64,000 bases of DNA from Bacteroidota bacterium (GCA_021780815.1 JAJXYC010000015.1:145796-209795), one strand, 5' to 3'. Counted from the first letter of the stretch, positions 18,876 to 29,281 are shown. Notes: a model not told the origin generated them from the sequence alone. Made by a program: numbers and translations.

Positions 18876-20788
18876 TATTTGTAACTCCTTTCTGCTAAAT
18901 GGATAAACTCAAAATTCAATTCTTCTTTGTGCATATCAGGTCTCTCTCCGATACCTTTATATTCCCAAGCCGAAACAAAAGAAAAATCAGCATCGTTACG
19001 TTTAGCTTCCCCTTCTTCGGTTTGGTGTTCTTCACGGAAATGTGCCCCACAAGATTCATCTCTTTCGAGAGCATCATAAGCAAGCAGCTCCGCAAATTCC
19101 ATAAAATCAGCAACTCGATTTGCTTTTTCAATAACTGGATTTATATTACTTGCTGTTCCAACAATTTTTAAATTTTGCCAAAATTCTTCACGAAGTTCAC
19201 GAATTTTTTCAATTGCAAGTTTCAAACCTTGTTCGTTTCGTGCCATTCCAACATGATCCCACATTATCTTTCCTAATCTACGATGGAAATGTGTTGGTGT
19301 TTCTTTTCCATTTATTGCGATTAATTTGTTAATTCTTTCGTTTGCCTCAACTTCTGATTTTTTAAATTCTGGGTGGTCAGTTGAAATTGTTTGGGGTTTA
19401 CCTTTTCCGAAGTAAGAGTTAATTGTATTAGGAAGAACAAAATAACCATCAGAAAGACCTTGCATCAATGCACTAGCACCTAAACGATTTGCGCCGTGGT
19501 CTGAGAAGTTTGCTTCACCAAGTACAAATAATCCTTCGATATTACTCATTAAATTATAATCAACCCAAAGCCCGCCCATCGTATAATGTAAAGCAGGATA
19601 AATCATCATCGGATTATTATATGGGTCAACACCTGTAATTCTTTCATACATTTCGAATAAATTGCCATATCTGTCTGCAATTACTTGTTGTCCGAGCCTT
19701 TGAATAGCATCAGAAAAGTCTAAATAAACAGCATTACCAGTGGCATTTACACCTCTACCTTCATCGCAAACTCTTTTTGCCGCACGAGAAGAAATATCTC
19801 TCGGAGCAAGATTGCCATAAGAAGGATACATCCTTTCAAGATAATAATCACGTTCAGATTCAGGGATATCATTAGGATTTCGTTTGTCGTTAGTTGCTTT
19901 TGGTACCCAAATACGTCCATCGTTTCGTAATGATTCGCTCATCAAAGTCAATTTACTTTGGTGTTCACCAGAAACAGGTATGCAAGTTGGGTGAATTTGA
20001 GTGAAGCAAGGATTTGCAAAAAAAGCACCTTTTTTATAAGCACGATAAGTTGCTGTTACATTGCAGTGTTGAGCATTAGTAGAAAGGAAATAAGTATTAG
20101 CATACCCACCAGTAGCGAGTACAACAGCATCACCATAATGAGATTCCATCTTACCAGTAAGTAAATCACGTACAACCACACCAACAGCACGTCCATCAAC
20201 AATAACAACATCTAACATTTCTTTGCGGTTGTGCATAGTTACTTTGCCAAGAGAAATTTGGCGATTTAAAGCAGAATAAACACCAAGCAAAAGTTGTTGT
20301 CCTGTTTGTCCACGAGCATAAAAAGTTCTGGAAACTAAAGCACCACCAAAAGAGCGGTTAGCAAGATAACCACCATATTCACGTGCAAAAGGCACACCTT
20401 GTGAAACACTTTGATCAATAATATTTGCACTTACTTCTGCTAATCTATAAACATTAGATTCACGAGAGCGAAAATCACCACCTTTAACAGTATCATAAAA
20501 TAATCTCCAAACACTGTCGGCATCATTTTGATAATTTTTAGCGGCATTGATTCCACCTTGTGCTGCAATTGAGTGAGCCCGTCTTGGTGAATCGTGATAA
20601 GTAAAGGCATGGACGTTATACCCTAATTCAGCCAAAGTTGCGGCAGCAGCACCACCAGCAAGACCAGTACCTATTACTATTACTTTAAATTTACGCTTAT
20701 TTGCGGGATTAACAGGTTTTAAATCTGCTATATATTTTGACCATCTTTTTTCTATTGGTCCGCTTGGGACTTTCCCATCTAATTTCAT
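18875..20788 (-). CDS. sdhA: Succinate dehydrogenase/fumarate reductase flavoprotein subunit
   Basis: A 637-residue catalytic subunit. The FAD-binding Rossmann motif is [19 protein letters not shown] near residue 38. The covalent-FAD region reads [20 protein letters not shown]. The substrate-site segment includes [18 protein letters not shown] and the capping region [11 protein letters not shown], and [20 protein letters not shown] closes the FAD domain. It oxidises succinate to fumarate in the TCA cycle, or the reverse, at the cytoplasmic face of the membrane. The ATG overlaps the sdhC stop in an ATGA, and GGGAG sits just upstream, so the subunits are translationally coupled. Confidence 0.97.
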   Translation of the reverse strand: MKLDGKVPSGPIEKRWSKYIADLKPVNPANKRKFKVIVIGTGLAGGAAAATLAELGYNVHAFTYHDSPRRAHSIAAQGGINAAKNYQNDADSVWRLFYDTVKGGDFRSRESNVYRLAEVSANIIDQSVSQGVPFAREYGGYLANRSFGGALVSRTFYARGQTGQQLLLGVYSALNRQISLGKVTMHNRKEMLDVVIVDGRAVGVVVRDLLTGKMESHYGDAVVLATGGYANTYFLSTNAQHCNVTATYRAYKKGAFFANPCFTQIHPTCIPVSGEHQSKLTLMSESLRNDGRIWVPKATNDKRNPNDIPESERDYYLERMYPSYGNLAPRDISSRAAKRVCDEGRGVNATGNAVYLDFSDAIQRLGQQVIADRYGNLFEMYERITGVDPYNNPMMIYPALHYTMGGLWVDYNLMSNIEGLFVLGEANFSDHGANRLGASALMQGLSDGYFVLPNTINSYFGKGKPQTISTDHPEFKKSEVEANERINKLIAINGKETPTHFHRRLGKIMWDHVGMARNEQGLKLAIEKIRELREEFWQNLKIVGTASNINPVIEKANRVADFMEFAELLAYDALERDESCGAHFREEHQTEEGEAKRNDADFSFVSAWEYKGIGERPDMHKEELNFEFIHLAERSYK

Positions 20789-21564
20789 ACGTTACTCCCT
20801 ATTATTCCTAATAAAATAGATAGTGGTACTATTAAAAAGGCAATTGCAATAAAGTAGCCATAAGCTACACTTAATTTTTCAATCCAAGTGAAATATTTCG
20901 GACTGTTCCAACCAAGCGTTTGGAAGAAACTTTGGACAGCATGGGATATATGAAACCCAAGTAAAATTACGGCTACAATGTAAAATATTGAAATATAAGG
21001 ATTTTTAAATCCTAATACAACCATTTTATAAACGTCGTGGCGTTCATATAAAATTTTGTTTACTCCAATGTTAGCATCGTTATCATTATCTTGTGAAGAT
21101 AATGATGTGGCATTTGCGTTGTATTCAACTGAATAAGCATTTTGCGTATAAATTTCTTTATACTTATAATTTTCAGGTTGAATACTTCCTACTGTAAAAT
21201 GAAGCAAGTGATAGATTACGAAAGCTGCAATCATCAATCCTGTCCAAATCATTGTGCGAGAGTTTAGCTTTGCTTTTATGTACCTTTTTACAACATATTT
21301 GTCTGGGCGAGCATTATAGTTATATAATTTCAAATAAATTGAAGTTATTATGTGTAATAATGCGGCAACGAGTAAACCAATTCTTTCTATCCAAAGAAAT
21401 TCGCCTAAACCTTGCAAAAATGCTGCATATTTATTCAAAGCTTCTTTGCCCAAAAATATTTGCAAATTTCCTAATGCATGACCAGTTATGAATAATATTA
21501 AAATTATTCCTGTTATCGCCATAACAAATTTGCTGATTACTACGTGGTTAAGATATTTGAACAT
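20785..21564 (-). CDS. sdhC: Succinate dehydrogenase cytochrome b subunit, type B
   Basis: A 259-residue protein with five predicted membrane helices, the single large anchor typical of type B complexes with two haems and no SdhD. Candidate haem histidines lie in [23 protein letters not shown] and [17 protein letters not shown]. Between helices three and four there is an unusually long hydrophilic segment, from about [10 protein letters not shown] to [10 protein letters not shown], before the conserved [13 protein letters not shown]. It is the first gene of the sdhCAB operon. The 229 bases upstream hold only AT-rich DNA with no clear promoter. Confidence 0.93.
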   Translation of the reverse strand: MFKYLNHVVISKFVMAITGIILILFITGHALGNLQIFLGKEALNKYAAFLQGLGEFLWIERIGLLVAALLHIITSIYLKLYNYNARPDKYVVKRYIKAKLNSRTMIWTGLMIAAFVIYHLLHFTVGSIQPENYKYKEIYTQNAYSVEYNANATSLSSQDNDNDANIGVNKILYERHDVYKMVVLGFKNPYISIFYIVAVILLGFHISHAVQSFFQTLGWNSPKYFTWIEKLSVAYGYFIAIAFLIVPLSILLGIIGSNV

Positions 21565-21793
21565 AAATCTACTTTTTAATTTATCAACAAAATAATTTAT
21601 TTTTTATATTTTAAAAATAAACATTACAATTTTGCAATTTCTATAAATATAAAATTACAAAAAAATCTCAATAATTATTCATTGTTGTGCATTAAAATAA
21701 TTTAGGTTGCACTAATTTATGAAATTTATGAAAGAAAACAAAAAGGGAAAAATGTGTTGTTATTTAAATATCAGTGAAAATAACAATTATGAT

Positions 21794-23536
21794 TTATTCT
21801 TTTAATCCAACTTCAATTTTTACTCTTCTTTTAAAAATATTTTCTTGATCTTCATTTAAAACACCGCCAGAATTAATTTTCCATAATAATCTTTGAGAAT
21901 ATTCAGGATGTTCTTTTAAAAACGGGATTAACTTTTCTTGAAGATATTTCGCCGTATAAAATGCTCTAAGTAGTGAAAGTAAATCATTATTCATTGCATC
22001 ATCTTTTTTTATTGAATATGGAAGTAATTTGTCGTTTAAATCTTCGCCCATATATTTTGCAACATTTGAAAAACCTCTTTCATCAGAAAAACCTGTAATA
22101 TTTAAAGTAATTTTGGGTGGTTGTTTTAAAGCACAATCGTCATATTTATTCGACAATAATTCTTTGATTTTATCAATAACTTCGTTCATAGCATCTTGAA
22201 CATCAATAGAATAACTATCGTACTCTTCGGTTGGATATTGAATATATTTTGTTGCTGGCTCATTTCCAAGCAAATTCATTTGGAATAAATTTCTTAGATC
22301 GTTCAAATTTTCAGGAACATTAGGTTTATAATAACCTGTAACAAAAAAAGGGATTTTGTAATTTTCAAATTTAAAGGAATTATATTCGTGAGGTAATTCA
22401 ATAGGCAAAACTATCTTTTCTACTGACGTATCGTTGCAACTTGTTACTATTTTTTGTTCTGGAATAAACAGTGGCAAACAGTTATTTGTGTATTCAAGAA
22501 AATAGATATTATCGCTACTTAAATTAAATTCAAAAAGTCCATCTTCATTGACTTTGGTTGAAGATAAAATCTGATGGTTTTCATTATACAAATTAGCAGT
22601 TCCTGCTGGCGAATATTCATTAGATTTATCATAAATTTTACCACTTAAAATAATATCACCGCAAATTTGGAAAGAATATAAATCTCTGGCACCACAACCA
22701 TCTTTGCGATTTGAAGCTAAATAAATAAATCCCTTGTAAATAGCAGGACCTGTTTCATCGAATTCAGTATTAATTGGAAATGGTAGTTTAGTAACGTTGC
22801 CCCAAGTGAAATTTCCTTTGTAAGTTGCTTTAAAAATATCATATCCACCAGTACTGTTATGTCCCTTTGAGGCAAAATACAAATTATTGTTTTTATCCAA
22901 AAAAGCAGAAATCTCATTTTCGGGAGTATTGATTTCGTTCCCTAAATTTTTTGGGGTACTCCATTTTCCCAAAGAATTCCGATAAGAATAATATAAGTCA
23001 ATTCCACCAACTCCATTTGGTCTATCAGAGGAAAAAATTAAAATATTGCCATCAGAAGAAATAAAGGGATACGATTCATAATATTGAGAGTTAATTTCTC
23101 TTATTGGTTCAGGTTCAGTCCATTTTCCTTTAATTTTTTTTGAAATAAAAATATCTCTATTTTTTTGTTTGCTTTTAGGAGAGACTCCCGCACAATATAA
23201 TTCAGTAAGGTTTTTATTGGAATAAAAACTGATTGTACCAGCATTTTTTAGCCACTTGTGAGGCAAGTCGGTAGCTTCTACCGGTTTGGTAAAACCTGTA
23301 TCTTTGATAACTGAGTAATAGATTTTTTCAGTTTTTTGGCTACCTACGGGCATCATTGTAAAATAAAGTTTCCCATCAAAAAATTGAGGAGAAAATTCAT
23401 TATACTTTGTGTTAAAGACACCATCTAAATTCCCATAAGCAGATGCTTCTTTTCCGCAAGGCTTTGGCAACGAACAAGATGCAAGAGTTAAAATAGATGA
23501 TAACAATATAATTTTTGTAAATGTGGAAAAATTCAT
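21794..23536 (-). CDS. PD40-repeat/OmpA-like lipoprotein
   Basis: About 580 residues. A signal peptide ends in the lipobox LASC. A six-bladed PD40 propeller (about 30-300) follows, with repeats such as SYPFISSDGNILIFSSDRP, GGIDLYYSYR, GGYDIFKATYKG and ETGPAIYKGFIYLASNR. Then comes a small carboxypeptidase-regulatory-like beta sandwich (starting ILSGKIYDKS). The C-terminal region resembles an OmpA peptidoglycan-binding domain (ITGFSDERG, LLSLLRAFYTAKYLQ, FKRRVKIEVG). The order propeller, sandwich, OmpA is that of PorE-type proteins linked to T9SS and of OmpA/MotB envelope proteins. The OmpA part contains an insertion between GFSDERG and LLSLLRA. I start at ATG 23536; upstream in-frame GTG and TTG codons only lengthen the N-terminus before the signal peptide. 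Confidence 0.8.
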   Translation of the reverse strand: MNFSTFTKIILLSSILTLASCSLPKPCGKEASAYGNLDGVFNTKYNEFSPQFFDGKLYFTMMPVGSQKTEKIYYSVIKDTGFTKPVEATDLPHKWLKNAGTISFYSNKNLTELYCAGVSPKSKQKNRDIFISKKIKGKWTEPEPIREINSQYYESYPFISSDGNILIFSSDRPNGVGGIDLYYSYRNSLGKWSTPKNLGNEINTPENEISAFLDKNNNLYFASKGHNSTGGYDIFKATYKGNFTWGNVTKLPFPINTEFDETGPAIYKGFIYLASNRKDGCGARDLYSFQICGDIILSGKIYDKSNEYSPAGTANLYNENHQILSSTKVNEDGLFEFNLSSDNIYFLEYTNNCLPLFIPEQKIVTSCNDTSVEKIVLPIELPHEYNSFKFENYKIPFFVTGYYKPNVPENLNDLRNLFQMNLLGNEPATKYIQYPTEEYDSYSIDVQDAMNEVIDKIKELLSNKYDDCALKQPPKITLNITGFSDERGFSNVAKYMGEDLNDKLLPYSIKKDDAMNNDLLSLLRAFYTAKYLQEKLIPFLKEHPEYSQRLLWKINSGGVLNEDQENIFKRRVKIEVGLKE

Positions 23537-23689
23537 CTCTTTTTGCACCAATTTTCTTAATAATTTTGCTATTTGTAATTTTTCAAATTTTCTTTTAAAT
23601 AATTTTTATAATTATAACAAGATAAACGTCTAAAATTATTTAGAAAGAAAACAATATGAATTATCGGCTAAAATTAAACAAATATTAGA

Positions 23690-24805
23690 ATGCGAAACAC
23701 TTATATTGAAATAAATTTAAATTTTTTGAAGAATAATCTTCAAAAAATTGCCGAAAGTATTAATGGCTCTAAAATTATGCCAATTATTAAAGCAAATGCT
23801 TATGGGCATGGTATGATTGGACTTGCTAAAAATTTAGTTCACCCAAATATTGAAATGCTTGGTATTGCTTATCCATCAGAAGGAGTTGAACTTAGAGATG
23901 CAGGCGAAACACGCAAAATTTTAATTATTATTCCACCCGAAGTTGATGAAATTGCTGAAATAATTGAAAATAAAATAGACATTACCATAGGACATCTTGA
24001 ACACATAGAAGAAATAAATAAAATTGCAAAAAGGAAAAATGCAAAAATTAAAGCTCATATTTATATTAACACGGGTATGAACCGAGATGGAATTACGCCA
24101 GAGGAATTTCGCTTGTTTATAAACAAAATTAATAATTATGAGAACATATTATTTGAAGGCATTTGCTCACATTTAGTAGCATCAGATTCCGATGATAAAT
24201 CTTTTTCAGAAAAACAGATAAGTATTTTAGATGAAACAATTAAACTTGCTGAACAAAATGGAGTATTCTTTAAATATAAACATATTGCAAATTCAGGAGC
24301 CATAGCAAGTTTGAAGAGTTCCCATTACAATTTAGTGCGTCCGGGGATTGCTTTACATGGATTAATGCCCCGTGAAGATTATGCGAAACAAATGCAATTA
24401 AAACCAACCTTGTCTCTCAAAACACACATAAAAAAAATCCAACATCTTAATACAAACGATACTGTTGGATATAGCTTTCATTACTTTGCAAAAGAAAAAA
24501 CAAAAATTGCAGTTCTTCCAATTGGTTATGGCGATGGTTTTTCTTTTAACTTGACAAATAAAGCACAATGTTTGATTAGAGGTAAAAGATTTAATATTGT
24601 TGGCTCAGTATGTATGGACCAAATATTTGTTGATATTAAAAATGAAAATATTCACGAAGGTGAACAAGTAGTATTAATTGGAAGTCAGGGGGCTGATGAA
24701 ATAACTGTTTATGAAATTGCAGAACGAACAAAAACAATACCTTATGATATTACAACTTCAATTTTAAAAAGAGTGCCAAGAATTTTTGTAGAAAATAATG
24801 TTTAA
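23690..24805 (+). CDS. alr: Alanine racemase
   Basis: A 371-residue fold-type III PLP enzyme converting L-Ala to D-Ala for peptidoglycan. The PLP lysine is K34 in PIIKANAYGHG. The second catalytic residue region is TVGYSFHYFA in the C-terminal domain, and IAVLPIGYGDGF and GSVCMDQIFVD are standard family motifs. Its last eight bases overlap scpA, so translation of the two is coupled. The gene is divergent from the PD40/OmpA gene, with a TAATTTTG at 23561-23568 in the shared upstream region. Confidence 0.96.
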   Translation: MRNTYIEINLNFLKNNLQKIAESINGSKIMPIIKANAYGHGMIGLAKNLVHPNIEMLGIAYPSEGVELRDAGETRKILIIIPPEVDEIAEIIENKIDITIGHLEHIEEINKIAKRKNAKIKAHIYINTGMNRDGITPEEFRLFINKINNYENILFEGICSHLVASDSDDKSFSEKQISILDETIKLAEQNGVFFKYKHIANSGAIASLKSSHYNLVRPGIALHGLMPREDYAKQMQLKPTLSLKTHIKKIQHLNTNDTVGYSFHYFAKEKTKIAVLPIGYGDGFSFNLTNKAQCLIRGKRFNIVGSVCMDQIFVDIKNENIHEGEQVVLIGSQGADEITVYEIAERTKTIPYDITTSILKRVPRIFVENNV

Positions 24806-25526
24806 AATAAAATTAAAAGATTTTGAAGGTCCATTTGATTTACTTCTTTATTTTATTAAAAGAGATGAATTAGATATTTACAATATACCAATTTCACAAA
24901 TTGCAGAGGAATTTTTAGAATATTTAAAGATGATGCAATTTTTGGATATTGAAGTTGCCAGTGAATTTATAGTAATGGCGGCAACTTTATTGCAAATTAA
25001 AGCAGAGATGATGTTAAAACAAGGAAATGAAGATGAACAAGATGATGCTCCTGAAAATGACCCCAGGACATCACTTGTAGAGCAATTAATTGAATATAAA
25101 AAGTTTAAAGAAGCATCTTCATTTTTATCTCAAAAATTAGATGATAATAAATTCCATTACTATCGTGAATTATATGATGCTGATATTTCTGAATTTGAAA
25201 AGCAAATCGACTTTAAAAATGCTACTTTGTTCAATTTAATGAATGCTTTGCAAAAAATAATTAAAAGAAATGAAATACAAAAAATTGATTTTCATCAAGT
25301 TAATTTATTCCCTTTTACAGTTGAAGAAAAAAAAGAAGAAATACGCACTTTGCTAAAAAGAAAATCTCGCATTAATTTTATGCGATTAATTGAAAACTTT
25401 TCTAAAATTGAAATTATTATTACTTTTTTGTCAGTTTTGGAATTATCTCGTGCTAATGAAATTACACTTTTTCAAGAAAGTGAATTTTCTGATATAATTA
25501 TTAATGTAAATTTAAATTTAAATTAA
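24798..25526 (+). CDS. scpA: Segregation and condensation protein A
   Basis: A 242-residue kleisin. It starts with the family signature LKDFEGPFDLLLYFIKRDELDIYNIPISQI, which begins at residue 5 and binds the SMC neck. Acidic linker sequence (GNEDEQDDAPEND) follows, and the C-terminal winged-helix region (SRINFMRLIENFSKIEIIITFLSVLELSR) binds the SMC cap. With ScpB and SMC it forms the bacterial condensin that loads at origins and segregates chromosomes. It overlaps alr by eight bases and ends one base before scpB. No smc gene is in the window. Confidence 0.95.
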   Translation: MFKIKLKDFEGPFDLLLYFIKRDELDIYNIPISQIAEEFLEYLKMMQFLDIEVASEFIVMAATLLQIKAEMMLKQGNEDEQDDAPENDPRTSLVEQLIEYKKFKEASSFLSQKLDDNKFHYYRELYDADISEFEKQIDFKNATLFNLMNALQKIIKRNEIQKIDFHQVNLFPFTVEEKKEEIRTLLKRKSRINFMRLIENFSKIEIIITFLSVLELSRANEITLFQESEFSDIIINVNLNLN

Positions 25527-25527
25527 G

Positions 25528-26316
25528 ATGGAAAATAAAAAATTCACTGAATTAGAAATAGAAATAAAAAAAGCAATAATTGAATCTTTAATTTTTGCAA
25601 GCGATGAACCAGTTTCATCTGAGACATTAATGAAAATTGTGCTATCCTCAAATGAAAACAATATAAAAGTTAAAAATGGAAATAACACCACAGAAGATTT
25701 TCCTGAATTGGTAATCAAGATGGAAATAATTCAAGAAATTGAAGAAATCATACAATTAATTAATGAAGATTTATACAAAACAAATAGACCTTATCAAATA
25801 GTAAGTTTTGCAGGTGGCTGGCAATTTATAACTCGTAAAGAATTTGGTAGATTTGTTCATATATATTATAAAAATAAATTTAACAGAAAACTTTCAAATG
25901 CCGCTTTGGAAGTTCTGGCAATTATTGCTTATAAACAACCTATTACAAAAGCAGAAATAGAACAAATTCGTGGAGTTAATTCTAATGAAGTTGTAAATTC
26001 GTTATTAGATAAGAACTTTATACAAATTGCAGGACGCAAAAATGTTCTTGGACGTCCTTTGATGTTTGAAGTTACTATTGATTTTCTAAAAGCTTTTGGC
26101 TTAAATTCATTAGGTGAATTACCTAAAATAACAGAATTCGAAGATACTGTTTTAAATGAACTTTCCCAAAAAGATAATGATTTTTTTACTTTTGATTTAT
26201 CTACAACTGATTTAACTCAAATAGAATCGCACATAGATGATGATAACGAGGTAGAAAATAGTAATCCAACTTTCAAAGACACATATTTTGATGCCGACAA
26301 CATAACTTTTAATTAA
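25528..26316 (+). CDS. scpB: Segregation and condensation protein B
   Basis: A 262-residue kite protein made of two winged-helix domains. The N-terminal domain begins IKKAIIESLIFASDEPVSSE. The second has the hallmark ALEVLAIIAYKQPITKAEIE, then QIRGVNSNEVVNSLLDKNFI and GRPLMFEVT. An acidic tail of about 70 residues after SLGELPKI is probably disordered. It dimerises and binds the central region of ScpA in the SMC-ScpAB complex. It is separated from scpA by one base. Confidence 0.95.
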   Translation: MENKKFTELEIEIKKAIIESLIFASDEPVSSETLMKIVLSSNENNIKVKNGNNTTEDFPELVIKMEIIQEIEEIIQLINEDLYKTNRPYQIVSFAGGWQFITRKEFGRFVHIYYKNKFNRKLSNAALEVLAIIAYKQPITKAEIEQIRGVNSNEVVNSLLDKNFIQIAGRKNVLGRPLMFEVTIDFLKAFGLNSLGELPKITEFEDTVLNELSQKDNDFFTFDLSTTDLTQIESHIDDDNEVENSNPTFKDTYFDADNITFN

Positions 26317-26382
26317 AAACATTAATTATTATTCGTTATTTTATTTTTTTTCTTAATTTACTATAAATTTTTAGGAAAAATT

Positions 26383-26952
26383 ATGGATATGTTTTCAATA
26401 ATAATTATTGTATTAATAGTAGCTGTCATTATATTCCCATTGATGATTTATAATGCTTTAATTAGAAGGAAAAATCAAGTAGAGAATACTTTTGCGAGTT
26501 TAGATGCTTTGCTTAAAAAGAGATACGATTTAATCCCAAATTTAATTGCAACCGTAAAAAATTATATGGAATTTGAAAAAGATACCCTGACAAAAATTAC
26601 AGAATTACGGACAAAAGCCATTTCATCAAATTTGACCACAGAAGAAAAAGTTGAATTAAACAACGAAATTACCCATGCAATCGGCAAAGTTCAGGTTGCA
26701 GTTGAAAATTATCCTGACTTAAAATCCAGTCAAAATTTTTTACAATTACAAGCCTCATTAAATGAGGTTGAAGAACAAATATCTGCCGGAAGACGTGCTT
26801 ACAATGCAATAGTTACTCAATATAACAATGCAGTTGAAATGTTCCCTTCAAATATTATGGCAAAATTGATGGGATTTAAACGACGCGGCGTGTTTACTAT
26901 CAATGAACAGGAAAAACAAAATGTTGATGTCAAAAATTTATTTAAACAATAA
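26383..26952 (+). CDS. lemA: LemA family protein
   Basis: A 189-residue protein with one N-terminal membrane helix (residues 4-25), then a long helical bundle on the family pattern: VENTFASLDALLKKRYDLIP, NLIATVKNYMEFEKDTL, LQASLNEVEEQISAGRRAYN and FPSNIMAKLMGF. LemA proteins are small membrane-anchored proteins of unclear biochemical role. The ATG is preceded by AGGA. It is followed after 11 bases by a DUF3137 protein, a common pairing that suggests a joint envelope function. Confidence 0.93.
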   Translation: MDMFSIIIIVLIVAVIIFPLMIYNALIRRKNQVENTFASLDALLKKRYDLIPNLIATVKNYMEFEKDTLTKITELRTKAISSNLTTEEKVELNNEITHAIGKVQVAVENYPDLKSSQNFLQLQASLNEVEEQISAGRRAYNAIVTQYNNAVEMFPSNIMAKLMGFKRRGVFTINEQEKQNVDVKNLFKQ

Positions 26953-26963
26953 GCATCACTTTT

Positions 26964-27962
26964 ATGAAAACAGAAAATGAATTTAAAGATTTTTTTAATT
27001 CACAATTTCAAAGTTATGCCGCCGATGCTATAAAACAACGCTCTAAATATGTTAGGAAAATTTTTCTTAATTATTTTTATGCAATTTTATCAATTTTAGT
27101 TTTAATATCTTTTTCAATTGCTTTAAGTATTAAAAATTTCAATTGGGAAAATTTGAGTATAGTTTACAAGGTTCTTGCAGTATTAGTGTTTATTGCGGGC
27201 GTTAGCCTTATTGCTATTTTTTTTATGAAAACACGCAAGTTGAAAAACGAATTCAGTAATTATTATAAAAACAAGATAGTTATGAATATTGTTAAATTTA
27301 TTGATAAAAATTTAGAGTATAACCCGAACGAAGGTATCAACGCACAAGAATTTTCATCAGTTGATTTGTTCAATAAACCATTCAATAGGTATTTCTCAGA
27401 TGATTTGATAGAAGGAACACTTGATAAAACACATATTAAATTTTGTGAAATACACGCTTGGTATGAACAAGAAAATAATGATAAAAAAGATATAGATAAG
27501 GTTTTTGATGGTTTGCTTATTAAAGTTGATTTTAATAAGAATTTCAAAGGTAAAACTTATGTTTTGCCTGATAAAAACGATAAAACTTATACTTACTTTT
27601 TTGGTTTAGGGGAAAAGAAAAATACTCACTGGGGCGAACTTATAAAATTAGAAGATATTGAATTCGAAAAAGAATTTGCAGTTTTTGCTGATGACCAAAT
27701 TGAGGCAAGGTTTATTTTATCTACTTCTTTAATGAGAAGATTAATAGATTACAAGCGTAAAGTTGATAAAAAAATTCGTCTGGCATTTATCAATTCTTGG
27801 ATTTATCTGGCCATTCCCTTTAAAGAAAGGTTATTTGAACCCAATTTATTTGGGCGGTTAGTTACTTATGATGTCGTTGTTCAATATTATCATATTATCC
27901 AACTTTCATTAAGCATTGTTGATGAACTAAATTTAAATACAAGAATTTGGGGTAAAGAATAA
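26964..27962 (+). CDS. DUF3137 family membrane protein
   Basis: A 332-residue protein with two adjacent hydrophobic segments near the N-terminus (about 33-53 and 68-90). A soluble domain follows, containing VFDGLLIKVDFNKNFKGKTYVLPDK and a later SLMRRLIDYKRKVDKKIRLAFINSWIYLAIPF segment. These are typical of the DUF3137 family, whose function is not known. It follows lemA within 11 bases, which supports the assignment because the two families often sit together. Co-transcription with lemA is likely, and a hairpin follows 15 bases after the stop. Confidence 0.85.
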   Translation: MKTENEFKDFFNSQFQSYAADAIKQRSKYVRKIFLNYFYAILSILVLISFSIALSIKNFNWENLSIVYKVLAVLVFIAGVSLIAIFFMKTRKLKNEFSNYYKNKIVMNIVKFIDKNLEYNPNEGINAQEFSSVDLFNKPFNRYFSDDLIEGTLDKTHIKFCEIHAWYEQENNDKKDIDKVFDGLLIKVDFNKNFKGKTYVLPDKNDKTYTYFFGLGEKKNTHWGELIKLEDIEFEKEFAVFADDQIEARFILSTSLMRRLIDYKRKVDKKIRLAFINSWIYLAIPFKERLFEPNLFGRLVTYDVVVQYYHIIQLSLSIVDELNLNTRIWGKE

Positions 27963-27977
27963 AGACAAAACAACAAA

Positions 27978-28019
27978 AGTTAGATGAAAAATATCTCCTT
28001 ATATTTATTTTCTAACTTC
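27978..28019. terminator. Hairpin between convergent genes, possible terminator
   Basis: Eight-base perfect arms AAGTTAGA (27978-27985) and TCTAACTT (28012-28019), with further AT pairing inside. It lies between the DUF3137 gene and the sugar transferase gene, which converge. There is no long T-run after either arm, so termination efficiency is uncertain. Confidence 0.45.
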
Positions 28020-28077
28020 TTCTGTAATGATTGAACAACATATTTACAAATCTATATTAAATATAGCATATAGCCAA

Positions 28078-28836
28078 TTAAAATGCAGATTCTTTTTTAA
28101 TTATAACTTTAAATGTTTGAAAAATTATTTTCAAATCATTTATAAAAGTCAGATTGTTAAAGTAGTCAAAATCATATTGGATCATTTCGTATCCCGTTTT
28201 ATTTTTGTCTCTTGCTTTAACTTGCCATAATCCAGTAAGACCTGGTTTTACAAGTGTCCTTGAATAAATAATTTGTGGGTGTTCTTGAAAAAATCTTAAA
28301 ATAGTTGGACGAGGTCCCACAACACTCATATCTCCTTTAAGAATATTGAAAAGCTGAGGTAATTCATCTATACTTGTTGCCTTTAAAATTTTCCCAACTT
28401 TGGTGATACCTTTGCCTCTATTTCTAATTAAAACCTTCATATTTTCTTGATTAGTGCCTACTTTAAAAACAACTTTTTTCATCTTGTCTTTTTTTACGGA
28501 ATGGAACTTATATATTGTAAAGATTTTGCCATTTAAACCATATCTTCTTTGCTTAAATATTGGCAATTGATGGTCTATTAATAAAATTATTGATGAAACC
28601 AGAAGCATTAAAGGTGATAATACTATCAGAAAAAAAAATGCAAAGATAACATCAAAAATTCGTTTAAATTTCAAATAACTTTTGTTTTGTATTATTTGCC
28701 TTATTTCAAAAGTGTTGAAGTATTCTATTTTTAGTTTAAATTCATTAAAGACTTGTACTTTGTAATATTCAAGTTTGTTAGTAATTAAACTATCATTATT
28801 GGCAGGTACCGCTTTTTCTAAAGTGTCTAAATACAT
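28078..28836 (-). CDS. Bacterial sugar transferase (short phosphoglycosyl transferase)
   Basis: A 252-residue monotopic phosphoglycosyl transferase of the PglC/WcaJ catalytic-domain class. These transfer a sugar-1-phosphate to undecaprenyl phosphate to start a glycan. An unusual 55-residue hydrophilic N-terminus precedes the re-entrant membrane helix KFKRIFDVIFAFFFLIVLSP. Catalytic-domain motifs include FKQRRYGLNGKIFTIYKFHS, TSIDELPQLFNILKGDMSV with the Asp-Glu pair, VGPRP and KPGLTGLWQV. The usual KFR(S/T)M reads KFHSV here. A GAGG site lies before the ATG. It stands alone, far from the polysaccharide cluster at the right end, which carries its own long-form initiating transferase. Confidence 0.88.
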   Translation of the reverse strand: MYLDTLEKAVPANNDSLITNKLEYYKVQVFNEFKLKIEYFNTFEIRQIIQNKSYLKFKRIFDVIFAFFFLIVLSPLMLLVSSIILLIDHQLPIFKQRRYGLNGKIFTIYKFHSVKKDKMKKVVFKVGTNQENMKVLIRNRGKGITKVGKILKATSIDELPQLFNILKGDMSVVGPRPTILRFFQEHPQIIYSRTLVKPGLTGLWQVKARDKNKTGYEMIQYDFDYFNNLTFINDLKIIFQTFKVIIKKESAF

Positions 28837-29281
28837 ATTTCAGCCTCATAAAATGTTAAACAAGTTTTTTGAATTCGTATAAATTTATTTAACATATTTC
28901 CTTCTTTTTGAAAATTGCAATTATATCTAATAAATCAACAATTTAAAATGAATTTTGTAACAACAAAATATTTTCAATTATTAATATAATTGATACTTGT
29001 TGTGCGTATCTAATTGATACTAAATGAAATACAACACTAATATTAATAAAAAAAAAGAAAAATATTTTAAAAATATTTTAAAAATATATTAATACAATTA
29101 ACATATTTTTAATTTACAATTAATAATTTTCAAAATTGTATTTTAGTGTTTTAATAATTTATAATAAGGAAATTGGCTGAATTAAATATTATAGTAGAAA
29201 TACAATGTTTTGTTTATTAAATTAGTAAGTATATAAAAAAGAATATCAAATCTGCTAAAGCAAAATATGCGATTGAAATAT
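28837..29281. other. 445-base AT-rich non-coding region
   Basis: No reading frame, tRNA or clear hairpin terminator is visible. It contains a run of short ATTTTAAAAAT-type repeats around 29060-29090 and two copies of AATTGATACT near 28987 and 29011. It carries the leader of the sugar transferase gene on the left and the 3' flank of the YgjP-like gene on the right. Confidence 0.6.

Noticed and set aside
28027..28230. 67-codon plus-strand frame at the end of the sugar transferase gene
   Set aside because: It overlaps the conserved C-terminus of the transferase on the other strand and is mostly low-complexity hydrophobic sequence.
28837..29281. Possible short RNA or repeat array in the 445-base gap
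   Set aside because: The ATTTTAAAAAT-type repeats are low-complexity AT sequence with irregular spacing; no CRISPR-like repeat and spacer pattern or stable fold is visible.
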